DNA of 64,000 bases from Melitaea cinxia (GCF_905220565.1 NC_059415.1:1532001-1596000); one strand, 5' to 3'. Numbered from the stretch's first letter, positions 52,953-64,000 are shown. Notes: generated by a model not told the origin, from the letters alone. Made by a program: numbers and translations.

Positions 52953-53865
52953 GGAGATCCTCGCCGAAGCATATCATTTTGTGGCGGCGAGGAGATCCAC
53001 CGGGGGGAGTCTCCTACGTGGGAGGAGCTCACACGCATGCAGAGGCTGGCGCAGGTCACCCTGTTGCAGCGGTGGACGGAGGACTTGGCTTCGCCAGTCC
53101 CCGGGCAGTGGACGGTGGACGCAGTGAAGCCGGTCCTCCGGAAGTGGGTGAGGCGGCGGTTCGGGCCGCTGACCTTCCGTCTGGTGCAGGTGCTTTCCAG
53201 ACATGGGTGCTTCGGTAAGTACCTGCACCAAATCGCGAGACGGGAGGCGACTCCAGGCTGCCACGAGTGTGGAGCGCCAGAAGATACGGCGCTCCACACG
53301 CTGGAGGCGTGCGCCACTTGGGAACCGCAGCGGCGCACGCTTTCAGCGGTTCTCGGACGGGATCTCTCGCTGCCGAGTGTCGTAAAGGCCATGCTTGACA
53401 GCGAGAGATCGTGGCAGGCGGTGGTCTCCTTCTGCGAAGAGGTAATGACGCAGAAGGAGACCGCGGAGCGGGCCAGAGAGGAAGATGCCTCTGCTGGCCC
53501 GCTCCGACGCAGACGTACGGGGGCAAGGAGAAGGCGGTTTGCCCACCTCCTCCCCCCCTCGTAATAGTGGGGTCGGCGGCCGATAGTCGGGGGACTTCGG
53601 CCGGCCGGACGACACGACCCCATACGTCTGAGGGGTGGCCTTGTTGTGAGCGAGGCCACCCCACCATCATGCCGGGTCCCGGAAGCTTTGTCCGGGCCTA
53701 CCGCTGAGGCGAGGTGGCGAATGCTAGCGCGACCCCTCTCGCCCCACCCAGGCGGATGACTGCTAACACGTGGTGGTTTTTAGTCAGTAGGAGTCTGACA
53801 TAACCCTCTGGCGCCCCCGCGCTGGAGGGTATCCATGATGGATTTTCCCCACATAAAAAAAAAAA
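52953..53865 (+). mobile_element. R1-like non-LTR retrotransposon, 5' truncated, exact target duplication
   Basis: GGCTACTCCTAAAAC occurs at 52938-52952 and again at 53866-53880, a 15-bp target duplication. The element ends in 11 A residues. It carries only the C-terminal end of ORF2 and the 3' UTR, as expected from incomplete target-primed reverse transcription. Confidence 0.88.
53028..53564 (+). pseudogene. C terminus of R1-like ORF2
   Basis: Open to a TAA-type stop near 53562. Contains LLQRWTEDLASPVPGQWT, W-x-RRRFGPLTFRLVQVL and the terminal zinc-knuckle-like CHECGAPEDTALHTLEAC (C-x2-C-x8-H-x4-C) seen at the end of R1-clade ORF2 proteins. Endonuclease and reverse transcriptase are missing. 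Overlapping frames on both strands of this GC-rich piece are shadows. Confidence 0.82.
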
Positions 53866-53984
53866 GGCTACTCCTAAAACATCGATTGTCTTCAAGAAAC
53901 ATGGGCCATAGCAATGAAAAAAATTTGTGTTTTTTATATCTTTTAATTGTTATAATTAGAATATAATTTTGATATCACACAGAT

Positions 53985-53986
<2 letters not shown>

Positions 53987-54046
<60 letters not shown>
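53987..54046. repeat. (AT)n microsatellite
   Basis: About 58 bp of alternating AT. Confidence 0.95.
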
Positions 54047-54048
<2 letters not shown>

Positions 54049-54844
54049 TTAATTAAATTTTACAAGCATTTATTCAACAAAAGTATAAATTCTTAATTGT
54101 TGGTCTAAAATATTCATATCAAGTGTCAACATGCACATTGCACAATCATACTTTCTCATCGAAAGCTGACTGTAAGTTTTCTATAGTCCAAGAACATATT
54201 CGAGCTCGCATTTCTTCCTTTCTTTTATATTTTCGTGGCATAGTTCTGCTAGAATTAGTAAAACATCCAAACATAAATATACGTAAATACATAAAAAAAT
54301 ATAACAGACACAAAAAAAAATTATACATATAAACTTACTCTGTATATGGTGAATGAAGGGATAGATGCGCCTAAGGGCACCTATACCTCAAAAAATCAGG
54401 GAAACTATCCTTTGTGATTGGAATAGATGCCCACATATTTTTTAAATAAATTATAAACAAAACAGCATCTATTTACAACTATATGCAGACTCAATGACCC
54501 AGTATATAGACGTGATAAAAAATATAACGGAATTTATTACTACTTATAAAATTATACAACCTTAAATACTAACCTTTAAAACTTTGACGTGTTTGTAAGT
54601 TTCGCCACGGAGAAAATTACACACTCGATCCAAACGCGTCCTTGCCACACGAATATCTGTGGATATCTGAGGTACGGGGTGACTTCGACTCCTATTTATG
54701 CGATTAATTTTTATTTGTGAGTTCGGGATATTAGGTTTTTAGAACATGAGGCATCTATCCCACTGCGGCATTTCTCCCGGTTTTACCATATACGCATTCA
54801 GCTTTTCTCACTAGCTTACTCGACAGACGTTGTCTCTGTCTCGC

Positions 54845-55035
54845 ATTCAGCCTGTAACATCCCACCGTTGGGCATAGGCCTATTTCTTCATGTAGAGGAT
54901 TGGAGCTTAATCCACCTTGCTGCTCCACTGCGTGTTGGCAGATGACAACTAACGGGATGATAAATGGGGTGGATAATAATCGGGACCGACAGCTTAACGT
55001 GTTCTCCGAGGCTCGATTATCATGTACGGTACACT
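54845..55035 (-). mobile_element. 3' part of tRNA-derived SINE, family B
   Basis: CAGCCTGTAACATCCCACCGTTGGGCATAGGCC to CTTAACGTGTTCTCCGAGGC. Diverged; lacks the tRNA head. Confidence 0.7.
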
Positions 55036-55785
55036 ATTTTTGCATAAAAAGTAGTACACGGTATAAACATGCAATTTTTTCGTATTCAAACCCTCTAGAA
55101 TTTCAACCCTCAAAGTTTAATTGTTTTTATATATTGTCTTACTTAAAGTCAGACATATTGGTAATTATACTTATGATTACTGTAATATTTCTATGACTTT
55201 AAAGTTCAGACTACAGTGTAGTGATTATGTCACGTTTCAGAGAAATATCGTGTGATTGTTCAACTTAAATTAACTAGTATTTGTACGCTTTGAAGTCTAG
55301 TATATAGGTAATGTATGTTTACTTGATAAATGCTGCTACTTTGCCTGTGCTGTCTATCTCTCTGTTGAATAAATGTTAAATTCGTATTATAATTAGAATA
55401 GTTTTAAAAACTTAAAATAACTAACCCAATTTTTTTAGTAAAAAAAAGTTTGGACTCGTTCAAGAAATCTTCCTAATTAACATATAGTTGGCTAACTAAT
55501 ACTGGTTTTATTAGTTATTTAGTATATAATTTAGTACATATTCAATATTTTATATATTCTTAAAATTGAAATCTATGTAAGTTTTTAAACGTTCACGATC
55601 ACTTAAGCCATTATTATGCCTTGAAATGGAGACTTTAGAGAATAACGGATAATAATCAAAAAAATTTTTAACACCATTTTTGTTATAATTTTAAGTTTCC
55701 AATATTTCGGTATCCTGTCAAGCGCCATCGTCACGAGTACACTTACTCTTACAAAATAAATATCTACAACATACGCAACCGTTCA

Positions 55786-56290
55786 TCTGTTCCTAAAGTA
55801 AGCAACTTAATGCTTGTGTTATAGGTAACAGCTGACTGGTATAGCTACATTTTTTAGGTACTGAACCAGGATCTAACCAACTAGCTGAGCGCTTGCGATT
55901 GTCGAATAGAATCCATTTTTCGCCACAAGTAACAATGCGATTCAAATGCCTTCGTTTGTGTGTCTGTTGAGCAGTGCAAGGCACATCTCGACGCGTATTT
56001 CGCGCTGGCGTTTATTCAATTCGTGAGGCACCAATTTGCCGAGCTTCTTTACCTTGACAATTTGACGCAAATGGACCAATATTGTTTTAGTGCTAACTTC
56101 AAAAGCTGCTGCTAATTCAGCTGTAGTTTTAGGATCATCAGCCTCCACAATCGCCTTTAATTCGTCATTGTCGACCAACATTTTCCACTGACCACGTGGT
56201 TCTTTTCTTAGGTCAAAATTTCCGGAACGAAAGCGATCAAACCAATAACGGGTGGTACGATCGTTAGTAGTGTTTGCACCTGATTATGAG
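55786..56290 (-). pseudogene. Mariner transposase remnant, internally deleted
   Basis: On the minus strand: RYWFDRFRSGNFDL, MLVDNDELKAIVEADDPKTT with the helix-turn-helix ELAAAFEVSTKTILVHL, then after a frameshift LNRIVTCGEKWILFDNRKR and SASWLDPG. The DDE core after this is mostly missing, and the sequence ends in a mariner-like terminus CTGTTCCTAAAGTAAGCAAC. Confidence 0.82.
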
Positions 56291-56480
56291 TGATTACCGT
56301 AAACTTTGGACTTCGGCAGTAGAAGCATCAAAAGCGTGTTGCCGACTCTACGCTATCAGTACAATGTATTCTCAGGATTTCTTTCGCTCACCATAGGAAC
56401 ACAAGACTTTTTGAGAACAGTATTATTTAGCTGTCTCTGATATTCTTAAATGTTGAAGGACTTCCCCAGTCAAGGATTTC
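56291..56480 (-). mobile_element. Degenerate SINE-like element, GTCGGCAAACAAGCG family
   Basis: AAGCATCAAAAGCGTGTTGCCGACTC, CACCATAGGAACACAAGAC and GAGAACAGTATTATTTAGCTG are family blocks in minus orientation; both ends are lost. Confidence 0.55.
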
Positions 56481-56484
56481 CCAG

Positions 56485-56730
56485 GGCAAGTATCCCAAGG
56501 GTTCGATTGAGATACTCGTATTTCCGATGACCGTTGGAGCAGACGGGTCCTGGAATGGAGACCGTATCTTGGCAAACGCAGTGTGGGACGTCCTCCGGCA
56601 CGTTGGATCGACGATCTACGTAAGATTACCGGTGTAGGCTGGATAAGGATTGCGGAAGACTGGGATGTCTGGCGCGAACTTGGGGAGGCCTATGTCCAGT
56701 ACTGGACTGCAATAGGCTGAACTGAGCTAA
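56485..56730 (+). mobile_element. LINE 3' end (RTE-like), donor of the SINE tail
   Basis: Reads DTRISDDRWSRRVLEWRPYL, GKRSVGRPPARWIDDLRK, GVGWIRIAEDWDVWRELGEA then YVQYWTAIG and a stop. Its last coding bases GGGGAGGCCTATGTCCAGTACTGGACTGCAATAGGCTGA are shared with the 3' tail of SINE family C and a short tail at 35838-35880. Confidence 0.8.
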
Positions 56731-57191
56731 ACTCGTATTTCCTGCTGCACACTACCTTACGTTACGTTCTAACAAAAGTCATTTACTCACATTTAATCTA
56801 AAATTAAAACAAAAATCGTTTAATAATGAATAATTTAAGAAAACAGACCGAAAAGCACATCATAACCGATAAATAAATTCCGTTCTATCTAGGTCGCTGG
56901 TAATGGCCGCCCGATGGCAATCTTCAACTTATAATGATAGGGGAAACTTTGTATTTGTCATTCGAGCAAAATCGATATATTAAATTGTATATCTAAATAT
57001 AAATAGCCTGAATAATGATATTGTAACCTTGTTATATAAGAAGCCAGCGTGTTTTTTTTGTATTTTACTCTTTAAGAAACGATAAGGCGCATGAGAAAAT
57101 ATGAGGGGTAAAATAGTGTGAAACAACGTTGAGTAATTACGCTCAGAGTCACGCTTTACAGCGTTTTTGTTGTTTATATAAGATATAGGAA

Positions 57192-57192
<1 letters not shown>

Positions 57193-57266
<74 letters not shown>
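57193..57266. repeat. (AT)n microsatellite
   Basis: About 74 bp of alternating AT. Confidence 0.95.
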
Positions 57267-57270
<4 letters not shown>

Positions 57271-57627
57271 AAAACAAGTCATTAGACATCTTTGCAGATA
57301 ACTTAGCTGTATTTAAAAAGAAACTATTAAAGTCATTTGATTCCTCAAATCAAGTTATGTAGCACTAATATTAACTTATCTTAATTTATAATAGTAATAG
57401 TTATGTATTTAATTCTTTATTTTGTATGTATTTTTTTTTTAATTTAAATCCTATATGTTTAAAATCTTTTGATGCTGATGACTCAATTGTCTAAAGCGCA
57501 TGCTGTAACTACCTTTAAGAGGAATTATATGTATATACTTAATACCTTTGCATATATCTAATTGTAAATTTTTTAAACATGCAATTCTGTTGGTGGTTCT
57601 AAATAAATAAATAAATAAATAAATATA

Positions 57628-57905
57628 TATATAGCTTGGTTGGCAAACAAGCGTACGGCTCACCTGATGGTAAACGATTACCATAGCTTATAAACTTCTG
57701 CAACACTAGAAGCAACGCAAGCGCGTTGTCGACTCTACCCCCAATTCCCCCCAGGAGCTCTGGTTACTTTAATCACCACAGGAACACAACACTGCTTGAA
57801 AACAGTATTATTCAGTTGTAAGGTCAATGTTCTACCGCAGTCGGGCTGCTCCATATTTTGAGCAGGAAATTTCCTGTTGTGCCCTACCTCAGTTACTAGT
57901 TACGA
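57628..57905 (-). mobile_element. SINE-like element, GTCGGCAAACAAGCG family
   Basis: TATATAGCTTGGTTGGCAAACAAGCGTACGGCTCACCTGATGG to GAGCAGGAAATTTCCTGTTGTGCCCTACCTCAG. Full length in minus orientation. Confidence 0.75.
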
Positions 57906-58482
57906 TATCAGCCTTTGCAGTACTAATGCGAATAGCAAGCGTAAATTTTTTTTCGATTTTAAAATTTTATTGTATTAACTAATTATTATTCAATAAATTA
58001 AACAGAACATTATAATATCAAACCATCACGGCGGAAGCTCAGTCGCAAGTCGGAAATACACGCTCTTTCTTATATTTTTATTTTAAATCAAATCATATTT
58101 AGAATAGAGATATCATGAATAAAAATGTAGCTATAAAAACTTCGTCGACAGTTTTTTTTTAATTTACGTGTATTAAATAATCTGCAGTTGAGCTGCTGTG
58201 TGAATTAATTTCACTGAGAAAAGGGCTTAGCTCGGCTTTCGTTTACAGGTTATTACGTTATGTTAGGCTTCTAATAATATAAAGAGAAATAGAAATAAAG
58301 CCCGAATGATTCAGTTATTACTGCAACCTATAACTCGGTCATTGTTAAAATACGTTGTTAAGATTACTGTAGGAGGCTGGGGTAAAAAATATAGAAATTG
58401 TGTTTATATCAAGAAGATTCTTTAATGAAACACTGACTGTCATAGGAATGATTTTAAAGGCTTTAACAACAGTAGAAAATGG

Positions 58483-58483
<1 letters not shown>

Positions 58484-58520
<37 letters not shown>
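58484..58520. repeat. (AT)n microsatellite
   Basis: About 37 bp of alternating AT. Confidence 0.95.
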
Positions 58521-58524
<4 letters not shown>

Positions 58525-58654
58525 ATCTCTTATCAAATAATTCATTTGGTCAAGTGTTTAATTCTCAATTTACAAAAGCAACAGATAATTCAATAACTAC
58601 ATACTATATATTTATATGTATAAACAGATTAGACTGTTTTTTTCGTTATGCATG

Positions 58655-58985
58655 TGACCTCAGATTTTTTTACTGGGTGGACCGATTTCGATGATTTTTT
58701 TTCTAATCAAAAGGTAGTGTGTGCCATGTGGTCCCATTTAAATTTAATTGAGATTCGACTACTACTTTTCAACTTCGTCGAAGCTAGTCGAACGTCGAGC
58801 TACTTTTTATTACCGCATAACTTTTTACTCGGTGTACCGATTTTGATAATTCTTATTTTAATCGAAAACAGTAGTTTGTCTTATGGTCTCGTTTAAATTT
58901 AGTCGAGATCTGATGACGATTTTTTCGTCTATTTATTTTGTATTACTTGTCGATGTAATTGAAGTCGTTTTTTTTTCGTTTTCGA
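58655..58985. repeat. ACCGACTTC-type repeat, diverged
   Basis: Repeated TGGACCGATTTCGATGATTTTT and TGTACCGATTTTGATAATTCTT blocks, ending TTGTATTACTTGTCGATGTAATTGAAGTCG. Related to 46553-46940 but with a partly duplicated interior. Confidence 0.55.
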
Positions 58986-59762
58986 GCAAACTATTAATAT
59001 TCATAATCAACTCAGATGAAGGCGGTAGTAACGCGTGTGTTAAGCGCTGCATATACAAAGTAACTTTTGTTTGCCAAAAAAAGTTGTCCAGTTGTAATTT
59101 CTGGTTGCTGTAACTTTAAACAAACAAAATTTGATATTGGAACTACAAAGTTATAAATACGTTGTAGCTGGTTGCCAGTTGCCGAAACTCAATACCCATT
59201 AGCATCTCATAAATACAAAATTTTAAATATAATTCAGTATTAATAACTTTTAACAATGAAATCCTACTAGCATTATAAATTCGAATGTTTTTCGGGTTGG
59301 TTGGATATTTGTTACACTTCCATGCAAAACCAATGGACTGATTGTAATGATTTTTTTGTATGTAGATAGCTGTAGCGTATCCCCAGCTGTTCTAAATCTT
59401 ATTCCAGAATAGCACATGACTATTTTGTATCCCGAAATTCCCACGGGATCGAAAATTAGGTGGGAAAAACCGCGAGTCGTAGCGACTATTTAAAAAAAAG
59501 ACCTCAAAATTCGGAATATTTAAATAAATCGCGATTTGGACTTCCGTTGAGAATTCAATAGTTTTTAATATGGATTTTATTTTTACTCGTTTTTAAAACA
59601 AGTGTAAGTCAGTCGTGTGAGATAACATAAAGCTACGTGTTTGAATTCGTGACATGATTTTTGTGTGAATAGCTGATGATGTGGAAGAACTTCAACAATA
59701 GTGTTAGTTAAGTTGATTTGTAAAAACTGTTCTTGGCAAAATTTTGCTGATTTTATTTTATT

Positions 59763-61012
59763 TTTTTACGCTGGGAAATGCATTTACGCACTGGCCCCGC
59801 CTCCATAAGGCGACGGGAGTGTAGGGCTTAATAACTCTATTAATCTTGCCACCTGTATGCAGCAAAGGATACTCGTTCCTAGCTTTAATATTGGCAAAAA
59901 CAGTTTAAAAATAGGAACTTTCTGGCTGACTAATTTGTTCGTACCATTTTAGTGGCAAACAAGCGTAAAGTACGCCTTTTTTAACGCTGGAAAATGCATT
60001 TACGCACTGACCCCGCCGCCGAGCTGGGCAGCGGGAGTGTGGGGCTCCCGGTGGTGTGTGCAATGCCGGACTAGCGACTGGCGTCTAGGGAGGGAGGCGG
60101 CTGTCATGCGCCAGCCTCCGACGCCCGGTCCTTTTGTGGCAGAGGGGAAGGTCGGTAGTGTCCTCCCTCACCCGCTCCGCTGCCTCCTTCTGCGCCATTA
60201 CCCGCTCACAGTATGCGAGGACGGCGTCCCAACACCTCTCGCTGCCGGCCATGGCAGAGATCACGGCCGGCAGCGAAAGGTTCGGCCCTACTACGCTTCG
60301 GAGCTCTTCGCGCTCCTCCGCCTACGCCGGACACTCCTCCAACGCGTGTTGCGCCGACTCGTCGGGACAATCCTGGCAGTGGTGGCAACGAGGAGAGGGC
60401 TCCCTCCCGGCGACCCGACACAAGTACCCGCCGAAGTAGCCGTGCCCCGAGCGGATCTGCGTGGCGCGGAAGGTTAGGATGCCATGCCCTCTATCCAACC
60501 ACTGCCGAGGAACCGGCCGAACCGCGTCGATCGTCCGGTGCCCGGCACTCGGACTCTCGAGCCTCACCATCCACTCCGCGATCGCGGCATCCCGCTCTCG
60601 CCTAAGGTGTTCAGCCAGACGTGGTGCTGGACTGAGGGTCCCGGACGCCAGACTCCGACGCCGCCGGTATGACGACGCCAGAGAGACCGCGTCCAGGTCC
60701 CAGGGCAGGACTCCAGCCAGCACGCACGCTGCCTCTCCCGAGATCGTACGGTACCCGCGTACGACCCTGATCGCCATCACCCTCTGCGCGCGCCGCAGCA
60801 GGGCGATGTTTTCGCGATCCAGGGCGACGGACCAGACGGGGGCACCGTACATTCCCATCGCTCTCACGACGCCGGTGTAGAGCCGGCGGCAGCTCACACC
60901 GAGACCGCCGATGTTTGGCAAAAGCCACGAGAGCGAGGCTCCCACCTTCAGCAAGCGCGGGACGAGCCGCGCGAAGTGCGCCTGTAAAGTAAGCCTGGTG
61001 CAACACAACATA
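59763..61012 (-). mobile_element. R1-like non-LTR retrotransposon, 5' truncated
   Basis: Minus-oriented, GC-rich, with ORF2 C terminus at 60322-61011 and 3' UTR below it. ACGCTGG(G/A)AAATGCATTTACGCACTG occurs twice (about 59769 and 59990), so the lower 0.2 kb looks like the 3' end of a second, shorter copy. Confidence 0.75.
60322..61011 (-). pseudogene. R1-like ORF2 C-terminal domain
   Basis: Open 229-codon frame: LVPRLLKVGASLSWLLPNIG, RRLYTGVVRAMGMYGAPVWS, RRAQRVMAIRVVRGYRTIS and the terminal knuckle CHHCQDCPDESAQHALEEC. These are the thumb and C-terminal motifs of R1-clade ORF2. Truncated at the N-terminal side near 61012; the frame is lost below 60322. Family differs from the 53-kb copy. 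Confidence 0.85.
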
Positions 61013-61489
61013 GGCTGTCTCCTAGTCTAGTTTTCTACAGTATCCTAATAAAATATTACGAATAGTTACAATTTTATTTCAAATTGTTTTGATTGGGAAT
61101 ACTTTTAAAATATGTACCTGATCAGATTAAAAGATTTTAGTCTGCACAATAAATAAAAAAAGCCTTTCTGCATTCGTATGCTACGAACTATTTGCATGTT
61201 AAATTATCATATAGATTGAAACAGATTTTACGTAAATGCAACTAAAAACAATGTTGCAGTATAAACATTTTTTTCATAATGGCTATTGTAAAAATGACGT
61301 TTGCATCACAATTCTGAATCAAAAAATAAATCATTATTCAATTATCAGCTTAGACTTTGAATGGTCTATTTACATTTAATAGGGTTGTATTCTTAACGTT
61401 TGGGTCTGTAATGTGAGTTCACAGACAGAATTCTTATATTAGTTTCACTATGTGATTCTATATGTATAAATATGCACATAAGTATTTTT

Positions 61490-61655
61490 GATGTAAAACT
61501 TCTTCAAGCACGCTTGACTTGGTGAGTAAGTTGGTGAATGTGGAGGAGAGTGTTACGAAGAGTGTGATTGGACGAAGCGAACGGAAGTTGAGAGGATATA
61601 AGTTAGATGGATCTAGAGAAGTTTTACATTATCGTGTGGACTAACACACAATCGT
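61490..61655 (+). mobile_element. MITE, family D
   Basis: GTAAAACTTCTTCAAGCACGCTTGACTTGG, GTTACGAAGAGTGTGATTGGACG and GAAGTTTTACATTATCGTGTGG. Degenerate copy with both ends visible. Confidence 0.65.
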
Positions 61656-62725
61656 TTTTTTTTTTTTTAATTTAATAACCTTATTACTAATAATAATATT
61701 TAAATTTAAAAGTAATATTTACTTTGAATAGTAAGAACTGTTCTCGTATTATTTTGTATTGACAATCGTTGTTTTTGATTACTTTACTAATAACACAATA
61801 TCGAAACGAAATTAATGTTGCAATTACGTGAGTAATTAAAGTCAACTTTGAAGTAACTTTGACGGCTTTTCGATATGTAACGTGGGATGGTAGTGATGTG
61901 TTATTTATCATATAACGCGAATAGACTGTTGATGTCAAAACCCATTCTTGTTTAATTGTTGACTGAGTTTCAATATATGTACAGTAAGTTATATAGATTT
62001 TAATTAAATTTTGCACAGATAAGAAAATTTCTCTAACTTAATTATTATATTCACGAAAAAAAAAAGAATGTGACAAGCAGCTCACCAGGTCTACTAGTTT
62101 ATACATATGTAAATCAACAAAAATGAATCACTGATCGTACTAAGCGCATAACTTTCGAAAGACTGCACGAAATTAGATTTTTTTTTTGTTTTTATTTTTG
62201 TTAAGACAAGAATTGTAAAAGAAAAATTAAAAAAAATTATAGTACCGACATAAATCACAATTATATTGAACCTTTTTACTTAATTACGATTTATCAGAGA
62301 CAGCACCATAAAACTATTTCGTCCTTTAATTAATTCTCATTCCCATACAAATGAAGATGTTCTTATCAACGAACGAGGCTGAATGACGTCCACCACTAAA
62401 TTTGTTCCAAATACATCGTAAAACTCATTGGAATGTAAATATTTAAATTTTTAAGTAAAATTTTACTAAAGTGGCCGTACTGCTTCGAGCTTTTGATATG
62501 GTATGGTGGGAGTTGCTAGCGTTGAGCGGGAATTTAAAATCGTGAATTTCGAAATCATGTTTTTTGTGCTTCTTTATTTTATGTTTTTGTACAGTTATTT
62601 TTTTGCGTTGCACTTATATATACATAGGTATAAATAATTTTAATTAAAATGTTCGAAATTTAAATTCTATCCTATTTTTTGTGTAATTTTGTAGCTCTTA
62701 TTTCCTTCTTATATTACATCACTAT
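61656..62725. other. AT-rich DNA, no feature seen
   Basis: Short frames only, none with a recognisable domain or splice pattern. Confidence 0.45.
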
Positions 62726-62820
62726 TCAACTTGTAACATCCCACTGCTGGGCATAAGTTTTCTTTTCCGTGTAGGAGAAGGATTGGTCCTTAATCCACCA
62801 CTGCCGGTTGGCGCATTATA
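62726..62820 (-). mobile_element. 3' tail of tRNA-derived SINE, family B
   Basis: CAACTTGTAACATCCCACTGCTGGGCATAAG...GGAGAAGGATTGGTCCTTAATCCACCA. Short and diverged. Confidence 0.65.
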
Positions 62821-63323
62821 TACTTATATTCTATATTATATACTTTGAAATACCTTTAGATATGCTATCGTATGAGACAACTTTGGAACACTGTTAGCGC
62901 ATTGCATGCAAAATCATGAAAAGCTAGTGTAAACTTTTACATAATTGTATTTACGAATCAAGATTATAAGTTAAATCGAGTTTGGCCTTAGTATAATTAA
63001 AAAACTAAAAAAAAATCTTGGAAATTATTCGATTAAAAATAAAATGCACGCATACCAGTAATAAAGGAACAATAATGGAACTTTTGTAAGTTAAAGTTAA
63101 CATCACATTTATATTGAAGGTTTTAAGTAAGAATTAGCATTTTGTGAATACGTGATATTATTATATCTAGCTAACTTGGCGGACTTTGCACCGATTTCTT
63201 ATCATCAATATACCTATTTTTTTTTTTAATTTTCCTTTTTACAAACTTTGTCCTGACAAAAAAAAACATAAAAGAGAAGAATTATCCTATTCCGTGCAAT
63301 GTTTCGGAAGTTTTGCATGTATG

Positions 63324-63327
<4 letters not shown>

Positions 63328-63363
<36 letters not shown>

Positions 63364-63410
63364 CAATATGAATCGCTGAAATATATATATATATATTTCA
63401 GCGATGAATT
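63328..63410. repeat. (AT)n tract and palindrome
   Basis: An (AT)n run, then AATCGCTGAAATATATATAT and its inverse ATATATATTTCAGCGAT, making a hairpin with an AT core. Confidence 0.85.
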
Positions 63411-63681
63411 CTTTACATATACTATATATCTATTGTAGATAGTTTAATCCGTACTACTAAATAGAAATACAGATATGGAAAAAGCTAAAAAGTTTACAAC
63501 CGCTTACTCCTGGACCTTACACCACACTATCTAAGGTGAACCGAATGATCGCTCCGTCCGTATAAATAAATAAAATAAAAAACGTTTCTGATCCAATTTC
63601 ATTACCGGACTATTTTACGAGCACAGTCCTTACGATTATACAGACAGATTTCAAATGTTGGTTTGATATTTATTTATAAAA

Positions 63682-63852
63682 CTAGCTGCCCAGATAGACT
63701 TCGTTCTGCCAATAATTTTTAGTAAATTCTTTTTTAATTTTTTTTTTCATTATTTAAACCTTCCGTGGGCACATACAAAAAATAAATTAGCTGAATTGAT
63801 AGAGGCATTCTCGAGTTATGCGCTTAGCAACATTCATTTTTATTTATATAGA
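63682..63852 (-). mobile_element. Short non-autonomous Helitron
   Basis: On the minus strand A|TCTATATAAATAAAAATGAATG at the 5' end and CTATCTGGGCAGCTAG|T at the 3' end, 171 bp. Intact termini. Confidence 0.7.
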
Positions 63853-64000
63853 TAAATTTAAATTAGGAACTTTTAAGATTTCTTACATATATTGTATTAA
63901 TGAATGTCTTATAAATACTTACAACGCAAAATTACTCTACTTACACTAAGTTCTAGTAACCCGTAGAAGACAATTTAGGTTATACCATTTTTTTAATAAT

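Larger units (their letters stand above)
52591..54790. mobile_element. Probable DNA transposon with a nested LINE
   Basis: GTAAAACCGGGATAGATGCCTCA at 52596-52618 is an inverted match to GAGGCATCTATCCC...CCCGGTTTTAC at 54749-54786; the right end has a 14-bp insertion in the repeat. GGATAGATGCC-like motifs recur inside at 52843, 52890 and 54358. It contains an R1-like insertion, a T64 tract and an (AT)n tract. No transposase seen. Confidence 0.5.

Noticed and set aside
52946..53707. Several 60-237 residue frames on both strands
   Set aside because: GC-rich shadows of the R1-like ORF2 C terminus; only the plus frame to 53564 has recognised motifs.
60037..60880. Plus-strand frames up to 146 residues
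   Set aside because: Antisense to the R1-like ORF2 fragment at 60322-61011.

Overview
The window looks like nuclear DNA from a lepidopteran, most likely a butterfly. The genome is AT-rich and full of transposons. It carries tRNA-derived SINEs, TC...CTAG Helitrons, R1-like and RTE-like LINE pieces, mariner, hAT and BEL/Pao elements of the kinds common in Lepidoptera. The order is an inference from these repeat families; the species cannot be named from the sequence. There is no sign of bacterial operons, CRISPR or prokaryotic genes.

The one host gene I can rebuild is INCENP (inner centromere protein), on the minus strand. It runs from an ATG at 36384 to a TGA at 4421 in 20 coding exons with GT-AG introns, and every exon-exon phase is compatible. 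The predicted protein is 873 residues. It starts with a CEN-box-like helical segment (exons 1-2), continues through a long acidic/basic disordered middle (exons 3-14) and an E/K/R/A-rich single-alpha-helix region (exons 15-18), and ends in the Aurora-B-binding IN-box split between exons 19 and 20, with the diagnostic KRTSSAVW motif near the C terminus.

Two near-perfect minisatellites are made from this gene's own exon ends. At 18047-21377, the last 69 coding bases of exon 16 plus its 5' splice site and about 40 bp of CA-rich intron occur 30 times in tandem. At 1-4519, the last third of exon 20 (second half of the IN-box, TSS motif and stop codon) plus 37-51 bp of 3' flank occurs 32 times, and the array touches the left edge of the window. 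The enormous open frames over 17.8-21.5 kb and the many identical 87-residue frames over 1-4.5 kb are by-products of these arrays. This is the most unusual thing in the window.

Layout: 1-4519, C-terminal exon array. 4607-16455, the 11.8-kb last intron, which holds SINEs, a nearly complete but broken BEL/Pao LTR retrotransposon (5532-12337) nested in an older LINE, and LINE, mariner and Gypsy remnants. 16456-36384, the other 19 exons, with SINEs, MITEs, Helitrons, a hAT fragment and a heat-shock-promoter-like segment inside a Helitron-like sequence in the introns. 36385-64000, a gene-poor region of SINEs, MITEs, Helitrons, two R1-like LINE 3' ends (one with an exact 15-bp target duplication), mariner remnants and long AT and poly-T tracts. 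One orphan exon of an unidentified minus-strand gene lies at 49524-49654.
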